Source: Candidatus Bathyarchaeota archaeon (GTDB lineage Archaea > Thermoproteota > Bathyarchaeia > 40CM-2-53-6 > FEN-987). From it: a stretch of DNA of 14,758 bases. Shown here piece by piece: positions 1-7,397 of this stretch. Each line of letters opens with the position of its first letter. The first letter of the stretch is position 1. The stretch is from the NCBI GenBank assembly GCA_023247835.1, contig JAHFFU010000002.1, positions 1-14,758 of the forward strand. Direction: 5' to 3'. The notes under the pieces were generated by a model that searched no databases, was not told where the DNA came from, and worked only from the letters and a program-made list of their open reading frames with translations. Position numbers and translations under genes: made by a program.

Positions 1-373
1 CTCTACGCGCCTCCTAGTGCTACTGGAGAAACACATTCAAACCGTCCCTGTGAACCGATTGCTGGGTGTCGCAGCCTTCGACCTGTATCTTCCGGGCATG
101 AACTTCGTATTCGGTGAGGCTAGATGCCCCGGCCGCGTGGCGGTTGTCTCAACTCGGCGTTTGAAATCATCTTCCCACAACTCAGCCCGTTTGTTTAAGG
201 ACCGGGTGCTTAAGGAAGCGGTTCACGAAATTGGCCATACGCTTGGGTTGAAGCATTGCCCTGACGTTTCGTGCGTGATGCATTTCTCTGAGCATATCGG
301 TGATACGGATAGGAAGAATGCAGCCTTCTGCGAAGATTGCCGTTCGAGTTTGGAGAGGCGGAAAGTTGAGTAA
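1..373 (+). CDS. amzA: Archaemetzincin-type zinc metalloprotease, C-terminal part (5' end cut by the window edge)
   Basis: The reading frame is open to the first base of the window (codons from base 2), so the N-terminus is missing, perhaps about 60 residues judging from the usual length near 180-200. What is visible is diagnostic. A strand region around DLYLPGMNFVFGEA precedes the metzincin zinc-binding and catalytic signature HEIGHTLGLKHC (about bases 226-261). It is followed by the family-specific cysteines in CxxxxCVM and CEDC, which bind a second zinc, and by a metzincin-turn methionine in CVMHF. Archaemetzincins are small cytosolic-type aminopeptidase-like metalloproteases conserved in most archaea; the physiological substrate is not established. 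The GTG at base 17 is in frame but is probably internal. The stop codon overlaps the start of the presenilin-like protease by 8 nt, so the two proteases are probably translated from one transcript. The family call is firm; the substrate is unknown. Confidence 0.93.
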   Translation, partial: STRLLVLLEKHIQTVPVNRLLGVAAFDLYLPGMNFVFGEARCPGRVAVVSTRRLKSSSHNSARLFKDRVLKEAVHEIGHTLGLKHCPDVSCVMHFSEHIGDTDRKNAAFCEDCRSSLERRKVE

Positions 374-1217
374 GAAATTCAGGGCTAAGCCAGGCCAGCT
401 GGTTCCTGAAATTTTTGCGATAGCTCTCGCAGGACTACTTACGTATAGCCTTCAATCCTCCAACGCACCCATCATTCCCATCACCATCTTCCCCGAAACA
501 ACGGGCGGGATCACACTAAACGCGGGCATCTTCGTGGTTCTGATGGCAGCGACTGGAACGGTTATGTACCTATTCATAAAATTCGGGCTGAAACGAATCG
601 TCAAATACCTGATCAACCTCGCCCTTCTCGCGCTGCTCTTCTTTCTATTCACTTGGTACGGATCACTCTACGAAAACTACTTGCCGGCATTCTTGAGCTC
701 GACAAGCTGGGGGTGGCTCCTTGTAAGCCTTCTCGGGATGGCGGCGCTTGCGCTTTCGATCTACAAATCAAAGGGAACACTGCATTTGGCCGGCATAGTC
801 TTGATCGGAGGCCTAACGGGTACATTCCTGGGCGTATCAATTCCAACTCTAACGGCCATTGTCCTCTTGCTGGCGTTGGCCGGCTACGACCTCTTCGCAG
901 TTTACAAAGGCCCGATAGGCAAAATGGCTCAATCAACAGACTTGGAGGAGTTTACTGGCGCAGTATTCACGTATGGTGACTTGACGGTCGGGATGGGTGA
1001 TATGGTGTTTTACTCTATGCTCGCGAGCAACTCAATGATGAACTTCGGACCGCTGCCATTCCTCGCCGCGTCCCTAGGATTGATTATCGGAGCTTACCTT
1101 GGATTCAAGATGCTTGAAGGGCGGGACATGTTCCCGGGCTTACCGTTCGCCATAATTCTCGGATTAGTCTTCATGTACGTAACCTCTCAAGTCTTGATAA
1201 TGCTCAAGCCAGCCTGA
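366..1217 (+). CDS. Presenilin/signal-peptide-peptidase-like intramembrane aspartyl protease (PSH family, A22)
   Basis: A polytopic membrane protein of 283 residues with about nine hydrophobic segments. It carries the two catalytic motifs of the presenilin/SPP superfamily: a YD motif (GYDLFAVYKG, catalytic Asp near residue 175) and a GxGD motif (GDLTVGMGDMVFYS, catalytic Asp near residue 212). Near the C-terminus, the third motif, normally PAL, reads PGLP (residues about 257-260). Such enzymes cut transmembrane helices inside the bilayer. I chose the TTG at 366 because it lies 5 nt after a purine-rich GGAGAGGCGG and overlaps the upstream stop by 8 nt. The alternative ATG at 300 would add 22 polar residues and overlap the archaemetzincin by 74 nt, which is less likely. 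The tight coupling to a soluble metalloprotease suggests shared expression and perhaps a shared role in membrane-protein turnover (inference). Confidence 0.92.
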   Translation: MSKKFRAKPGQLVPEIFAIALAGLLTYSLQSSNAPIIPITIFPETTGGITLNAGIFVVLMAATGTVMYLFIKFGLKRIVKYLINLALLALLFFLFTWYGSLYENYLPAFLSSTSWGWLLVSLLGMAALALSIYKSKGTLHLAGIVLIGGLTGTFLGVSIPTLTAIVLLLALAGYDLFAVYKGPIGKMAQSTDLEEFTGAVFTYGDLTVGMGDMVFYSMLASNSMMNFGPLPFLAASLGLIIGAYLGFKMLEGRDMFPGLPFAIILGLVFMYVTSQVLIMLKPA

Positions 1218-1251
1218 ACAGTGACCTTGACTGTGATGGTCTCAGCCGAAT

Positions 1252-1271
1252 CGATAACCAGCGATAACCAG
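1252..1271. repeat. Perfect tandem duplication of a 10-bp unit
   Basis: The decamer CGATAACCAG occurs twice head to tail in the gap between two convergent genes. It is short and probably a slippage product. No function can be assigned. Confidence 0.6.
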
Positions 1272-1272
1272 C

Positions 1273-1282
1273 ACAAAAAAGC
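1273..1282 (-). terminator. Possible U-tract terminator for the GT-C gene
   Basis: Six consecutive A on the plus strand (1275-1280) give a T6 tract on the minus strand, about 44 nt after the stop of the minus-strand gene ending at 1324. Archaeal RNA polymerase can terminate at U-rich tracts without a hairpin. There is no stem here, so this is only a candidate. Confidence 0.3.
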
Positions 1283-1323
1283 ATGTAGGCATTGACCTTG
1301 TATATGTTCATAATTCTCAACGG

Positions 1324-2592
1324 TTACGAGCGGCGCTTGAGTGCGGCGATGAGATACCTGATGTTGAGATAGGTGAACATGCTTCCGGATAGAAAGTTCA
1401 CCGCGTATCTGATCGGCCCTATCGCCTGATACAAGCCTAATTCAACCTGCGCGAAATTTGGATAGACTGGAGAAAGGAATCGGATCAGGAAATAGTTGTT
1501 ACTTACCAGGTAAACCAAAGTCACAGCCATCGTCAGCAGCAGCATTCCTTTCCTCTTCGGATGCCAAACCGCAACATCCACAACCGCAAGGGCGAATAGA
1601 TAAATCGCGTATTGTTCCGTCACGCGCGCCTTGAATATTAAAAAGGCCAATGTTGCCACGATCAGTGATTGAATGAGGCCATAATCCGTCTTCAAGTCAA
1701 AGATTCTGAACGAAACTAGTGTGAACACTATGATTGCGGGGATCCATAGCAGACCCAAGATTCTGTACACGTTTGTGGACAACGGCGCGAGAAGACCAAG
1801 ATAATTAAGGTAGAAGAGCGAATCCCACACCGACATGGAATCCCCGCCCTTTCTAAGGGCCGAGAACAAAGTTACACTAGCTGTCGAAATGGACCAACCC
1901 ATCACCAGAAGTGTAGCTAATGAAAACAAGGCCGGCAGCCCGATCGCTATAACCAACCCAACCGAGCCACGCGTCTGCTTAGTTGTTGTGGGCGCAGCGT
2001 AAATTATAGGCACAGACTTTGTGAATATGCTCAGCCCGCTCCAGAGGCCCCTGCTGAGGGGGCCGTTCGACATAATGGAAATGATGGTAACTGCCATGGC
2101 GAGTGAGTCGAACATACCCCAAACCCCCGAAATGATTATTGTGAAAGGTGACAGGAGCCAAAACAGCAGGACCCAGACTGATTGTTGAGGCCTTCTACGA
2201 GAGACGTACGAATATAGTAGGTATGCGAGAGCTACGTCTCCAATAATCTCAGGTTGCTTAAGCAAGAAGTAGTAGAGAAACCGATTACTGATACCGATCA
2301 AAGAGTAACATGCGAAAATCAAGCCCGTCACCAAAGGCCAGAAAGGAAGGTACGCTATGGTAGCAGCGTTTTGTGCCGAGAAAATATTGGCGAAACTGAC
2401 ACCGGGAACTGGGGGCAAGACGCCATAGGGATCGCCCCCGTGATTCATTGCGTAGCCTAACCTCACCCATAATTCGAAATCAGATGGATGACCGGTCCAA
2501 AATGAAAAAATCTCACGGATCAGAGAACCCAGAAGAAGGATGGCCGGGACTTTGACCTTTACGTCAGTCGCCATTCTTTCGATTTCCCACAC
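1324..2592 (-). CDS. Polytopic GT-C-type glycosyltransferase (PIG-M / mannosyltransferase-like)
   Basis: A protein of 422 residues with roughly nine to ten hydrophobic segments. The first extracytoplasmic loop contains HPSDFELWVRLGYAMNHGGDPYG (positions near residues 35-57). The acidic residues just after the first membrane segment, followed by an aromatic-rich loop ending in PYG, are typical of GT-C enzymes that use polyprenyl-phosphate sugars, as in PIG-M mannosyltransferases and GT87-like proteins. D38 and E40 are the likely catalytic or metal-binding acids (inference). The reading frame begins at GTG 2592, but the ATG at 2574 (residue 7, MATDVKVKVP) is an equally good or better start. It is divergent from the nitroreductase-methyltransferase gene and sits at the edge of a run of glycan genes, which suggests transfer of a sugar from a lipid carrier on the outer face of the membrane. 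The acceptor is unknown. Confidence 0.72.
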   Translation of the reverse strand: MWEIERMATDVKVKVPAILLLGSLIREIFSFWTGHPSDFELWVRLGYAMNHGGDPYGVLPPVPGVSFANIFSAQNAATIAYLPFWPLVTGLIFACYSLIGISNRFLYYFLLKQPEIIGDVALAYLLYSYVSRRRPQQSVWVLLFWLLSPFTIIISGVWGMFDSLAMAVTIISIMSNGPLSRGLWSGLSIFTKSVPIIYAAPTTTKQTRGSVGLVIAIGLPALFSLATLLVMGWSISTASVTLFSALRKGGDSMSVWDSLFYLNYLGLLAPLSTNVYRILGLLWIPAIIVFTLVSFRIFDLKTDYGLIQSLIVATLAFLIFKARVTEQYAIYLFALAVVDVAVWHPKRKGMLLLTMAVTLVYLVSNNYFLIRFLSPVYPNFAQVELGLYQAIGPIRYAVNFLSGSMFTYLNIRYLIAALKRRS

Positions 2593-2659
2593 TACGCGAT
2601 CTCACTCTGACTACCGGCATTCAGCACGCAAGCCTCGTTGTCCCTGTAAACAAAGGTTG

Positions 2660-2669
2660 CCAATATTGG
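2660..2669. repeat. 10-bp palindrome in a divergent promoter region
   Basis: CCAATATTGG is a perfect palindrome between two divergently transcribed genes (starts at 2592 and 2773). It is close to the region where both promoters must lie, so it could be a regulator site, but palindromes of 10 bp occur by chance. No second copy was noticed. Confidence 0.25.
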
Positions 2670-2772
2670 AATATCTTCAATTTGGTAGATTCTGGGCTGT
2701 ATCGTAAAGAGTGGCTAGGAGGGACAATCTCAAATGTCGCAACTGCCCTCGCTATCTTGAACAGACATGTGA

Positions 2773-3942
2773 TTGTACTTGCCATCAAACGGGGAATACA
2801 TTCGCCTACAAACCATTGGGCGAAAGACAGCATCAACGCATGATGTCCTAGTTCGCTTCATACTTGCGGATGGCAAAATAGTGATCTTTCCCCAGAACCA
2901 AGCTCGGCAGGACTGGGTCGCGAACATAGAGAAGACGCCCCAAGTCAGGCTGTTCGGAGCTGGAAAGACGTTTGAAGCACTCGCTCGTATCAAACAGATA
3001 CCCGGCATGAACAACCCCCTACTTGGAATATTCACCCGAAAATACGGCGAGCAGGAGGTGCGGAGGAGATACTGGGGGCAGACGCGGTACGTTGAGATCG
3101 AAATTCAATCTCAGTCATGCGCCGAAGACTATGCGGAACTATTTTACTCTGACTTGGAGGCGGCGTTCGATGGCGTTGCAGACCATTATGACGAGCACAT
3201 CCTTGGTAACCCGATGAACCTATGGTTGCGGAATAGATCGGTCAGATACCTCTCCGAAATCTTTGGTCGTGGCGAAACAATACTAGAGATAGGCTGTGGT
3301 ACTGGTACAGAGACCCTCTTGCTTGCAAAGCAAGGCGTAAGAATAATTGCATGTGACATTTCAGCCAAAATGCTAGAAGTCCTCTCCAGGAAAGCGAAAG
3401 CGACAGGTCTCTCAGATTCGATTTTGCCGGTACACGCGAGACCATACTCTTTGAAAAGTAAATTGAAAGATCTTGGCTTTAGCGAAATTGATGGTGCCTA
3501 CTCAACTTACGGCGCGATCAATACGGAGCCCAAGTTGGACCTCCTCTTTCAGGACCTACACAGTCTCATTCGACCTGAAGGTTCGCTATTGCTTGGTGTG
3601 TGGAACAAGTACTGCCTCTATGAGATGCTGGGTTATTCCATCATGTTGAAACCGTCCATGGCGGTTGCACGTTTTCGTAACCCCGTGCCAGTCGGCAAGT
3701 CGAGATTTTGTATCGCGTCAAACGCGTATTCGGTCGGGTCTCTGAAGAAATACATCTCTCGATTCTTCATCCTTAGGAAAGTCTACGGTGTCCAAATATT
3801 ACTCCCCGCCTCGAACTTGACCCGTTATCTCCCCCCAGAGCCTTTGTTGAGCCTGGTGAAGAAAATCGACGTGACGCTCGAGTCCCACTATCCTTGGAAC
3901 AGATGTGGGGATCATTTCCTAGGGCTCTTCTCTCGACTTTGA
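2773..3942 (+). CDS. Fusion protein: F420/deazaflavin-type nitroreductase domain + class I SAM methyltransferase
   Basis: A protein of 389 residues with two parts. Residues about 8-112 resemble the split beta-barrel of deazaflavin (F420)-dependent nitroreductases (DDN/DUF385), with the opening IRLQTIGRK, IFPQNQARQDWVANIEKTPQV, and a C-terminal RYWGQTRYVEIEI. Residues about 130-389 are a Rossmann methyltransferase with motif I LEIGCGTGTE (171-180) and an acidic residue ending strand 2 (IIACDISAKM, D195). After a linker at about 113-130, the usual order for this fold (AFDGVADHYDEHI then motif I) is kept. The start is odd: an in-frame ATG at 2767 is followed immediately by TGA, so translation most likely begins at the TTG at 2773 or 2779. 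Reduction and methylation of the same lipid or quinone-like substrate would be a reasonable idea (inference). Which cofactor the first domain binds cannot be seen from sequence alone. Confidence 0.8.
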   Translation: MYLPSNGEYIRLQTIGRKTASTHDVLVRFILADGKIVIFPQNQARQDWVANIEKTPQVRLFGAGKTFEALARIKQIPGMNNPLLGIFTRKYGEQEVRRRYWGQTRYVEIEIQSQSCAEDYAELFYSDLEAAFDGVADHYDEHILGNPMNLWLRNRSVRYLSEIFGRGETILEIGCGTGTETLLLAKQGVRIIACDISAKMLEVLSRKAKATGLSDSILPVHARPYSLKSKLKDLGFSEIDGAYSTYGAINTEPKLDLLFQDLHSLIRPEGSLLLGVWNKYCLYEMLGYSIMLKPSMAVARFRNPVPVGKSRFCIASNAYSVGSLKKYISRFFILRKVYGVQILLPASNLTRYLPPEPLLSLVKKIDVTLESHYPWNRCGDHFLGLFSRL

Positions 3943-4044
3943 CGCGCGGGGAGGTTGGGCATGAAAACCAAATTAGGATGCGTGATCCTCTAGAGTATCA
4001 ATCGGTTACCTCAGAGAGCCTGCAACTGGCCGTTACTCGTTAAC

Positions 4045-4731
4045 CTATTCATGTTTCCGAACTTTGAACTTCATGAATAACTCGGGTTTAATTGACCACA
4101 ACCATGAGGTTGCAACGTCTACATTGTACAAAGCCGGTATGCGGTCCAACCTTCTACCTATCGGGTTGTCGAAGATGCCCGCAGCCTGACGCCGGATCAA
4201 CACTAACGAGCGATGACGATAGGCATTCAACGAATAGACACGGGCCTTATGTTTCTGAGGCCCGATCAGAACGGTCTCATTTGCCCGGATTCCCCTGTAT
4301 CGCCCGAGTCTGGTGTTGGGCACCCCAAGAATCAAGGTCGCCCCATCTCTACCGACTCTGACTATTTCATCCATCATCCTGGGAATGTCTTCTATGAGAT
4401 GAAGAACCCTGACGACCACGATGCAGTCGAAAGCGTTGTCCTCGAAGGGGAGACGTCTGATATCGCCTCTTACTAGCGCGGTATTCTCTAGACGCCTAGA
4501 GGCGCTTGCTAGGTTTTTCAACGAATAATCAATCATGAATACCTTTTGAAAGTATGGCTCAAGGATCTTAGTAATCCTACCAAAGCCTCCACCTAGCTCT
4601 AAACAATACTCGGAATGCGTTAGCCATCTACCGATAATTCGTTTTTCCGCAAGGTCCTCGATCGATCTTCGACTCCATTCTTTCTCGTAATCGTAATTCT
4701 CGTAATCAGGGACATAGCCTTCAAGAAGCAT
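4045..4731 (-). CDS. Class I SAM-dependent methyltransferase (UbiE/Methyltransf_11-like)
   Basis: A soluble protein of about 228 residues with a typical small-molecule methyltransferase core. Motif I is CLELGGGFGRI (around residues 43-53), the strand-2 end is MIDYS, and motif III/IV is LPFEDNAFDCIVVVRVLHLIED, followed by EIVRVGRDGATLILGVPN. The N-terminal DYEKEW...EDLAEKRII segment is shared with archaeal methyltransferases found near glycosyltransferases (recalled, not searched). I place the start at ATG 4731, which has AGGTG upstream. The frame stays open to TTG 4797, which would add 22 poorly structured residues and leave 20 nt to the upstream gene; TTG is common in this region, so this remains possible. 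It is the last gene of a three-gene minus-strand operon after a family-2 glycosyltransferase and a nucleotidyltransferase. A likely role is methylating a sugar or lipid of the product (inference). Confidence 0.85.
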   Translation of the reverse strand: MLLEGYVPDYENYDYEKEWSRRSIEDLAEKRIIGRWLTHSEYCLELGGGFGRITKILEPYFQKVFMIDYSLKNLASASRRLENTALVRGDIRRLPFEDNAFDCIVVVRVLHLIEDIPRMMDEIVRVGRDGATLILGVPNTRLGRYRGIRANETVLIGPQKHKARVYSLNAYRHRSLVLIRRQAAGIFDNPIGRRLDRIPALYNVDVATSWLWSIKPELFMKFKVRKHE

Positions 4732-4817
4732 TGATCTGTTTTCCCCACCTTTGCCGCATTCAGAGCTTGCGGAAAACACTAAATCGTGCTCAATCAAGGC
4801 GGAACCTTATCCAAGTT

Positions 4818-5789
4818 TCAGGATCGACTTCCGAACCTTTTCCACATTGTATGTTTCTTTTTCGGGGTCAGGTGATCGTACATCGCAAGAACAACCGACA
4901 TTACTTCGCCAATTACCGCCAGCGGCAAGGCTAGCACCAATCTAGGAGATTTGGCCAGCGTGCGGATTAGGATCGAGAAGCTTAGAAGAGGATTGTTTAG
5001 GAGCATCGATTCCAAGGTACGAGGTGATTCGCCGACGGATTTCCAAATCTGAACGTGCCCGTATACTATTCGCCTCCGCTGGCGCATTAAATCAATAAAA
5101 CTGCCAGGTACATCTATGTTGACGCGCGCACTTTGACAGAACTTTATGGAATACCCCGCCCGATGTGCAGTGGCAGCCAAATACGCTCCATCATTCACGG
5201 TCCCGGCGGGCAGCTTGCGGAGGACGTCGGATCTGACGACTATGAGTTCATCACAGCAGTGATTGTTTCTGTCGCTATCATTGAGGCTCAATAAACACTC
5301 GTTATGTACCCCCCACATCAACTGCAAAACGCTGCCCGTTATTCCCGTTTCGCCACCTACGATGGGGGAGGCGGAAACCATCCCGACACTCTTGTCCTCT
5401 ATTATCTCACATAACAACCTCGAAATCGCACCTCGCTCTGGAAGGGCATCGGAATTCACTAGGACCAAGAATTGGCCGTTGAAATTTTCTATGATCTGAT
5501 TTATCGCGTCGGATTTCCCTCTCCTCGTGGCTTCCTCGATCAACACGAAACGTTGGTCGTGGCGCGCTAGCTCTCGTGCGAGTCCCATGGCCTTGGGGTC
5601 GCAGTGACTTGCGACCAGAACCACTTTTCTCAGCATCACGCGGGTTGAGTACGACTCGCTCGCGATGAGTCCGAGTAGTCTGTCCAAGTTTGCGGCGGAG
5701 TCCGCAGCACAGATGCCTATCGAAAAACCGGTTTCAAGAACACTATTCTCAGAGAGGACGACACTCTGGCTCATGGTCCGGAAACACAT
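4818..5789 (-). CDS. Family 2 glycosyltransferase (GT-A fold) with C-terminal hydrophobic segments
   Basis: A protein of 323 residues. The GT-A nucleotide-sugar domain starts at about residue 22 (FSIGICAADSAANLDRLLGLI). It shows GKSDAIN (91-97), the metal-binding DxD equivalent in LVNSDALPE (112-118), an acceptor-side acidic motif in TVNDGAYLA (198-206), and QRRRIVYGH (227-235) in the place of the QxxRW/RxxRW motif. Residues about 260-305 are hydrophobic (LLNNPLLSFSILI; LVLALPLAVIGEVMSVVLAMY), suggesting one or two membrane segments or re-entrant helices, so it probably works at the inner face of the membrane. The start is ATG 5789; a second ATG at 5774 is possible. It lies 17 nt after the nucleotidyltransferase gene and 20-86 nt before the methyltransferase gene, consistent with an operon. 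The donor and acceptor sugars cannot be told from the sequence. Confidence 0.88.
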   Translation of the reverse strand: MCFRTMSQSVVLSENSVLETGFSIGICAADSAANLDRLLGLIASESYSTRVMLRKVVLVASHCDPKAMGLARELARHDQRFVLIEEATRRGKSDAINQIIENFNGQFLVLVNSDALPERGAISRLLCEIIEDKSVGMVSASPIVGGETGITGSVLQLMWGVHNECLLSLNDSDRNNHCCDELIVVRSDVLRKLPAGTVNDGAYLAATAHRAGYSIKFCQSARVNIDVPGSFIDLMRQRRRIVYGHVQIWKSVGESPRTLESMLLNNPLLSFSILIRTLAKSPRLVLALPLAVIGEVMSVVLAMYDHLTPKKKHTMWKRFGSRS

Positions 5790-5806
5790 CGCCTACCGAG
5801 AACAGG

Positions 5807-6769
5807 CTATTCGCCCCACAGCACGCGGAGCCACTCATAGAAGTTCGAAGTATAGACGCACGAGACCGCACTAATCTTCGGTTCAAAAACGCGAAGGTCT
5901 TGCCCCCGCGACTTAAGCCTCAGGTTACTCAGGTATGCCCGAATGCGGAGATAACGGCTCAGAAGCACGAACGCAATACCTTCCGGCCAGTCAAGGAGAA
6001 AGGAAAACCTGCCTGAGTTGTCGTTGAATTCAATCCCTTGGCCATTAGTTCCCTCCCTCAAGCCTTTCAACTTCGCAGCGTAAGGCATTGAATAGAATCC
6101 CCCGACCCAACCATTACTCTCCAAGATCTCCCTGTATTGATCTGTGCCCGCGACTGGTTTTGCTTTGAGTAGTTCGCGGGCGAAAAGCGGATTCGTTCTA
6201 TTCTTTTGTGACTCGTTTACGAACCCCTCCTCGTCGTGGACATAGCTCAAACAAAAAGGCGAGAGGTGAGCGGGCCGCAGGCCAAAGAGCTTGTTCAACC
6301 TGACAAGAACCAACGTAATGAATGCTGTGAGCCAGAGCCTATTTCGCTTTGTGACCATGAACAAGTCGATGTCGTCCCACCTATCAGCACTCCCGTAGGC
6401 AACGCTGCCAGTAACAGCAACTGTTCGAATGAAAGGCACCAACCGCGTCAACACTCTCGCAAATTTCGCGGCAGAATCTAACTTCGCAGCGGACATTTGT
6501 TCCCTCTCCAAGCGAGAAGTGTCGGACTGGCTCGCGCTCGTGAGCAGGTAGCCGTCCTTGATATGAAATGGAATGTCGGCAAAGTTGCGTCCTGATAGAA
6601 TGGATCGAAGTTGTTCACCAGTAATGTTGATCTTCGGCAGAAAGTAATTCGCTACTTCATCCAAGGTGAAGGGAAAGTTAAGGTACTCGGATACTTTGAA
6701 AACCTTTTCCAGCCCATCGTGAATCTCGTGTGAACCTGCTTGATCTTGCGCCGGGAAGGTTTCTTGCAA
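5807..6769 (-). CDS. Winged-helix + nucleotidyltransferase (Pol beta-like) domain protein
   Basis: A protein of 320 residues. Residues about 25-80 look like a small winged-helix unit (SEYLNFPFTLDEVANYFLP...GEQLRSIL...GYLLT). Residues 110-175 hold the core of a DNA-polymerase-beta-type nucleotidyltransferase: VAVTGSVAYGSADRWDDIDLFMVT, with the GS motif at 121-122 and metal-binding Asp at 133 and 135. The remainder is family-specific and partly hydrophobic (LWLTAFITLVLVRL), with no confident membrane topology. Similar proteins occur beside glycosyltransferases in archaea and bacteria; the substrate that is nucleotidylated is unknown. The start is TTG 6769, just 5 codons after an in-frame TAA, with no better ATG nearby. 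It is the first gene of the operon running down to 4045, behind the shared inverted-repeat promoter at 6839-6870. The expected leader is about 45 nt and contains two tiny ATG reading frames of 3-6 codons. Confidence 0.8.
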   Translation of the reverse strand: MQETFPAQDQAGSHEIHDGLEKVFKVSEYLNFPFTLDEVANYFLPKINITGEQLRSILSGRNFADIPFHIKDGYLLTSASQSDTSRLEREQMSAAKLDSAAKFARVLTRLVPFIRTVAVTGSVAYGSADRWDDIDLFMVTKRNRLWLTAFITLVLVRLNKLFGLRPAHLSPFCLSYVHDEEGFVNESQKNRTNPLFARELLKAKPVAGTDQYREILESNGWVGGFYSMPYAAKLKGLREGTNGQGIEFNDNSGRFSFLLDWPEGIAFVLLSRYLRIRAYLSNLRLKSRGQDLRVFEPKISAVSCVYTSNFYEWLRVLWGE

Positions 6770-6838
6770 CTTAGTCCATCCTTAAGCTTGAACTTGCATT
6801 TCAGGGGGCTGAATTTTGCACGCGTTGGCTGGAGACGG

Positions 6839-6845
6839 TATAAAA
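6839..6845 (-). promoter_or_regulatory. TATA box for the nucleotidyltransferase operon
   Basis: The minus strand reads TTTTATA here, a good archaeal TATA box. It predicts a transcription start near 6816, giving a leader of about 45 nt to TTG 6769. It lies 2 bp from the inverted repeat at 6848-6870. Confidence 0.6.
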
Positions 6846-6847
6846 GA

Positions 6848-6870
6848 GTTACTACTACAATCGTAGTAAC
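6848..6870 (-). promoter_or_regulatory. 23-bp inverted repeat, copy 1 of a shared operator-like element
   Basis: Two perfect 8-bp arms, GTTACTAC and GTAGTAAC, are separated by 7 bp (TACAATC). The same element, identical in 21 of 23 positions, occurs at 8904-8926. Both copies sit 2 bp upstream of a TATA-like box on the minus strand. That placement overlaps the TFB recognition region and fits a repressor or activator site for a dimeric regulator. It could instead be a hairpin terminator for the operon ending at 6914, but copy 2 has no gene ending before it, so a shared operator is the better explanation. Confidence 0.7.
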
Positions 6871-6913
6871 TTTGTACACAGAATTTTCCGGGCATGGGCC
6901 TATCTCCCGTGTC

Positions 6914-7396
6914 CTATCGTTTCTTCAAGAGGAAGGCGGCTACGGTTAGGATGACTAGCCAAAACGCAGCTACAACCGCATTCCAACCGCTCACGAACAT
7001 GTATCCAGAGGCCTCGGCCACTTGCAATTCTAATGCTCTGATCTTCCCGCGAAGATCATCCATGCCCTGCTGGTAGGCGGAGCTGTTTCTTGGTAGGCCT
7101 TCCAAGAGTGTCGCTCGAGCAGTTATCCCATCGATGTCCTTTTGAATTTCGGAGAAATCGGTCTTGTCAGTGGGGAACCACCATACAGGGTTGCCGGACT
7201 TAGGAAGGAGTGCCCTGCCCCTCTGCATGTATGCTATCATGTCTTCCGCAAATCCCGCGGTTTCCGCGCGGCTGAAGAGTGCGTTCGCTCTATCGATGGC
7301 GTAGAACGAGTTGTAGTACGCTGAATAGAGCAGAGCTGCGCCTGCGAGTATGATTAACACGGAGGCAATTGCTGTTAGAACTAAGCGTCTCTGCAA
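6914..7396 (-). CDS. Small two-TM membrane protein with an extracytoplasmic helical domain, unknown function
   Basis: A protein of 160 residues that I do not recognise. The N-terminus (residues 5-28, LVLTAIASVLIILAGAALLY) and the C-terminus (about 134-157, SGWNAVVAAFWLVILTVAAF, then LLKKR) are clear membrane helices. Between them are about 105 polar residues with a Trp-rich turn (GNPVWWFPTDKTDF) followed by a predicted helical hairpin with coiled-coil character (IQKDIDGITARATLLEGL...YQQGMDDLRGKIRALELQVAEA). The positive C-terminus suggests both ends are cytoplasmic and the middle is outside. The TTG start at 7396 lies one base after the stop of the processive glycosyltransferase, so the two are almost certainly translated together. 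This suggests an accessory, scaffolding or export partner for the polysaccharide synthase (inference from position only). Confidence 0.75.
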   Translation of the reverse strand: MQRRLVLTAIASVLIILAGAALLYSAYYNSFYAIDRANALFSRAETAGFAEDMIAYMQRGRALLPKSGNPVWWFPTDKTDFSEIQKDIDGITARATLLEGLPRNSSAYQQGMDDLRGKIRALELQVAEASGYMFVSGWNAVVAAFWLVILTVAAFLLKKR

Positions 7397-7397
7397 T

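Noticed and set aside
653..979. 108-codon frame inside the presenilin-like gene
   Set aside because: Shadow frame of a gene with clear catalytic motifs.
6652..6879. Minus-strand 75-codon frame across the inverted repeat
   Set aside because: It overlaps the nucleotidyltransferase start and runs through the predicted promoter; no family resemblance.
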